Assembly (NCBI GenBank): GCA_023462275.1
Contig: JAEWYD010000330.1
Coordinates: 1-6,636 of the forward strand
Source: Actinomycetes bacterium
GTDB taxonomy: Bacteria > Actinomycetota > Actinomycetes > Actinomycetales > Cellulomonadaceae
Length of the DNA stretch: 6,636 nt
Reading direction: 5' to 3'
Under the pieces are notes generated by a model. It searched no databases, had not been told where the DNA came from, and saw nothing but the letters and a program-made list of their open reading frames with translations. The position numbers were made by a program, and so were the translations under genes. The stretch's first letter is position 1. The number at the start of each line of letters is the position of its first letter. Of this stretch, positions 5,728-6,636 are shown piece after piece.

Positions 5728-6605
5728 TGGCCACCATCGCAGTCCGGTCACCCCGCGTCCGCCGGAGCACCCGGCCGCCCAAGGCGAAGCTGCCCTGGGG
5801 GAGCCCGGTCGTCTACTTCGTGGCGCTGCTCCTCATCGCCCTGATGCTGGCGCCGGTGCTGTACATCATCTTCGGCGGCTTCCGGACGAACGCGGCGATC
5901 ACCACCGACCCGTCCGGCCTGCCGTCCCCGTGGAACCCCGGCAACTACGCCGAGGTCCTGCGGGGCGGCACGTTCTGGAAGGAGATCGGCAACTCGACGA
6001 TCGCCGCCGGGACCACGACGATCGGCGTCGTCGTCCTGGGCCTCATGGTCAGCTTCGTGCTGGCGAGGTACCAGTTCCGGGGCCGCGGGGCCATGTACTC
6101 GCTGTTCGCGGCGGGCCTCATGTTCCCGATGACGGTCGCCATCACGCCGCTGTACATCCTGGTCAAGGACCTGCACCTGATGAACAGCCTCGGCGGCGTG
6201 ATCCTGCCGCAGATCGCCTTCGCCCTCCCGACGACGGTGATCATCCTCGTGCCGTTCCTCCGGGCGATCCCGACGGAGCTGCAGGAGGCGGCGTCGATCG
6301 ACGGCTGCAGCCGCCTCGGCTTCTTCTGGCGAATGGTGCTGCCACTGTCCCTGCCGGGTGTCATCACGGTCGGGATCCTGGCGTTCATCGGCAGCTGGAA
6401 CAGCTACATGCTGCCGCTGTTCATCCTCAACAAGGAGGAGGCCTTCACGCTGCCACTCGGCGTGCAGGCGTTCGCCTCGCAGTACTCGGTGGACACCGCG
6501 AAGGTGCTGGCCTTCACGTCCCTGTCGATGATTCCCGCCCTGGCGTTCTTCAGCCTGTTCGAGCGGCGGATCGTCGGCGGACTCACGGGCGCCGTGAAGG
6601 GATGA
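5727..6605 (+). CDS. CUT1-type sugar ABC transporter permease, second subunit (MalG-like)
   Basis: A 292-residue protein with a basic cytoplasmic N-terminus (1-22) and about six membrane helices (roughly 27-50, 92-113, 123-145, 157-179, 211-232, 262-279). The EAA loop is at 187-206 (EAASIDGCSRLGFFWRMVLP), and the NSYMLPLF segment after it is typical of MalG-type subunits. It forms the heterodimeric channel with the preceding permease. The ATG overlaps the TGA of the first permease by one base (TGATG), and GGGAGG at 5712-5717 lies nine bases upstream, so the two are translationally coupled. No ATP-binding subunit follows within the 31 bases left; the complex likely relies on a shared MsiK-like ATPase encoded elsewhere. 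Confidence 0.94.
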   Translation: MATIAVRSPRVRRSTRPPKAKLPWGSPVVYFVALLLIALMLAPVLYIIFGGFRTNAAITTDPSGLPSPWNPGNYAEVLRGGTFWKEIGNSTIAAGTTTIGVVVLGLMVSFVLARYQFRGRGAMYSLFAAGLMFPMTVAITPLYILVKDLHLMNSLGGVILPQIAFALPTTVIILVPFLRAIPTELQEAASIDGCSRLGFFWRMVLPLSLPGVITVGILAFIGSWNSYMLPLFILNKEEAFTLPLGVQAFASQYSVDTAKVLAFTSLSMIPALAFFSLFERRIVGGLTGAVKG

Positions 6606-6636
6606 CCTGCAGGATCGCCGTCCGGCGCGCGGACCG

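Noticed and set aside
3346..5751. 801-codon open frame on the minus strand opposite the transporter operon
   Set aside because: Its Arg/Val/Asp/Gly/His-biased composition is typical of the frame antisense to GC-rich genes; the plus strand encodes recognised proteins throughout.
6620..6634. GTCCG/CGGAC inverted repeat after the second permease as a terminator
   Set aside because: Only five base pairs, no T-run, and the window ends just after it.
6602..6636. Possible next gene beginning with an ATGA overlap at the end of the second permease
   Set aside because: The frame is open to the window edge, but only 11 codons are visible and there is no properly spaced ribosome binding site, so it cannot be supported.
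1..6636. CRISPR array, tRNA, rRNA, insertion sequence or phage attachment site
   Set aside because: I saw no regularly spaced repeats, RNA-gene signatures, transposase motifs or terminal inverted repeats on either strand.

Overview
The window is very GC-rich, with strong G/C preference at third codon positions, GTG as well as ATG starts, and protein families (SHOCT membrane protein, LacI-type regulator, sugar ABC transporter with no ATPase gene beside it) typical of a high-GC actinomycete. A polysaccharide-degrading member of the Micrococcales (Cellulomonas/Cellulosimicrobium-like) would fit, but the genus is inference only.

Layout. Positions 1-1354 (minus strand) hold almost all of a MATE-family multidrug/sodium antiporter whose C-terminal end leaves the window on the left. 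A 194-base divergent region (1355-1548) carries a perfect 7-bp inverted repeat over the likely MATE promoter. It also carries a tandem 11-bp direct repeat, like a PhoB/OmpR-family response-regulator box, on the side of a small plus-strand SHOCT-domain membrane protein (1549-1815). A LacI-family repressor follows (1947-2963), then a 412-base non-coding region (2964-3375) with terminator-like hairpins, two copies of the 9-mer TACATCGTT (candidate LacI operators), -35-like elements and a leader hairpin. The rest is a compact operon on the plus strand: a lipoprotein sugar-binding protein (3376-4698) and two CUT1-type permeases (4711-5727 and 5727-6605).

How it works together. The substrate-binding lipoprotein would capture an oligosaccharide outside the membrane and deliver it to the permease heterodimer. 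No ATPase is encoded here; in many actinobacteria such systems share a distant MsiK-type ATPase. The LacI-family protein is probably the local, sugar-responsive repressor acting at the paired TACATCGTT sites. The sugar cannot be named from this window, and the linked glycoside hydrolase, if there is one, would lie to the right.

The most interesting structure is a perfect 7-bp hairpin that begins on the base after the binding-protein stop codon and contains the start codon of the first permease. That permease also lacks a good ribosome binding site. The arrangement suggests a device for setting binding protein to permease stoichiometry and translational coupling. I see no wholly new multi-gene system; the window is mainly a conventional sugar-uptake locus with several undocumented-looking regulatory elements.
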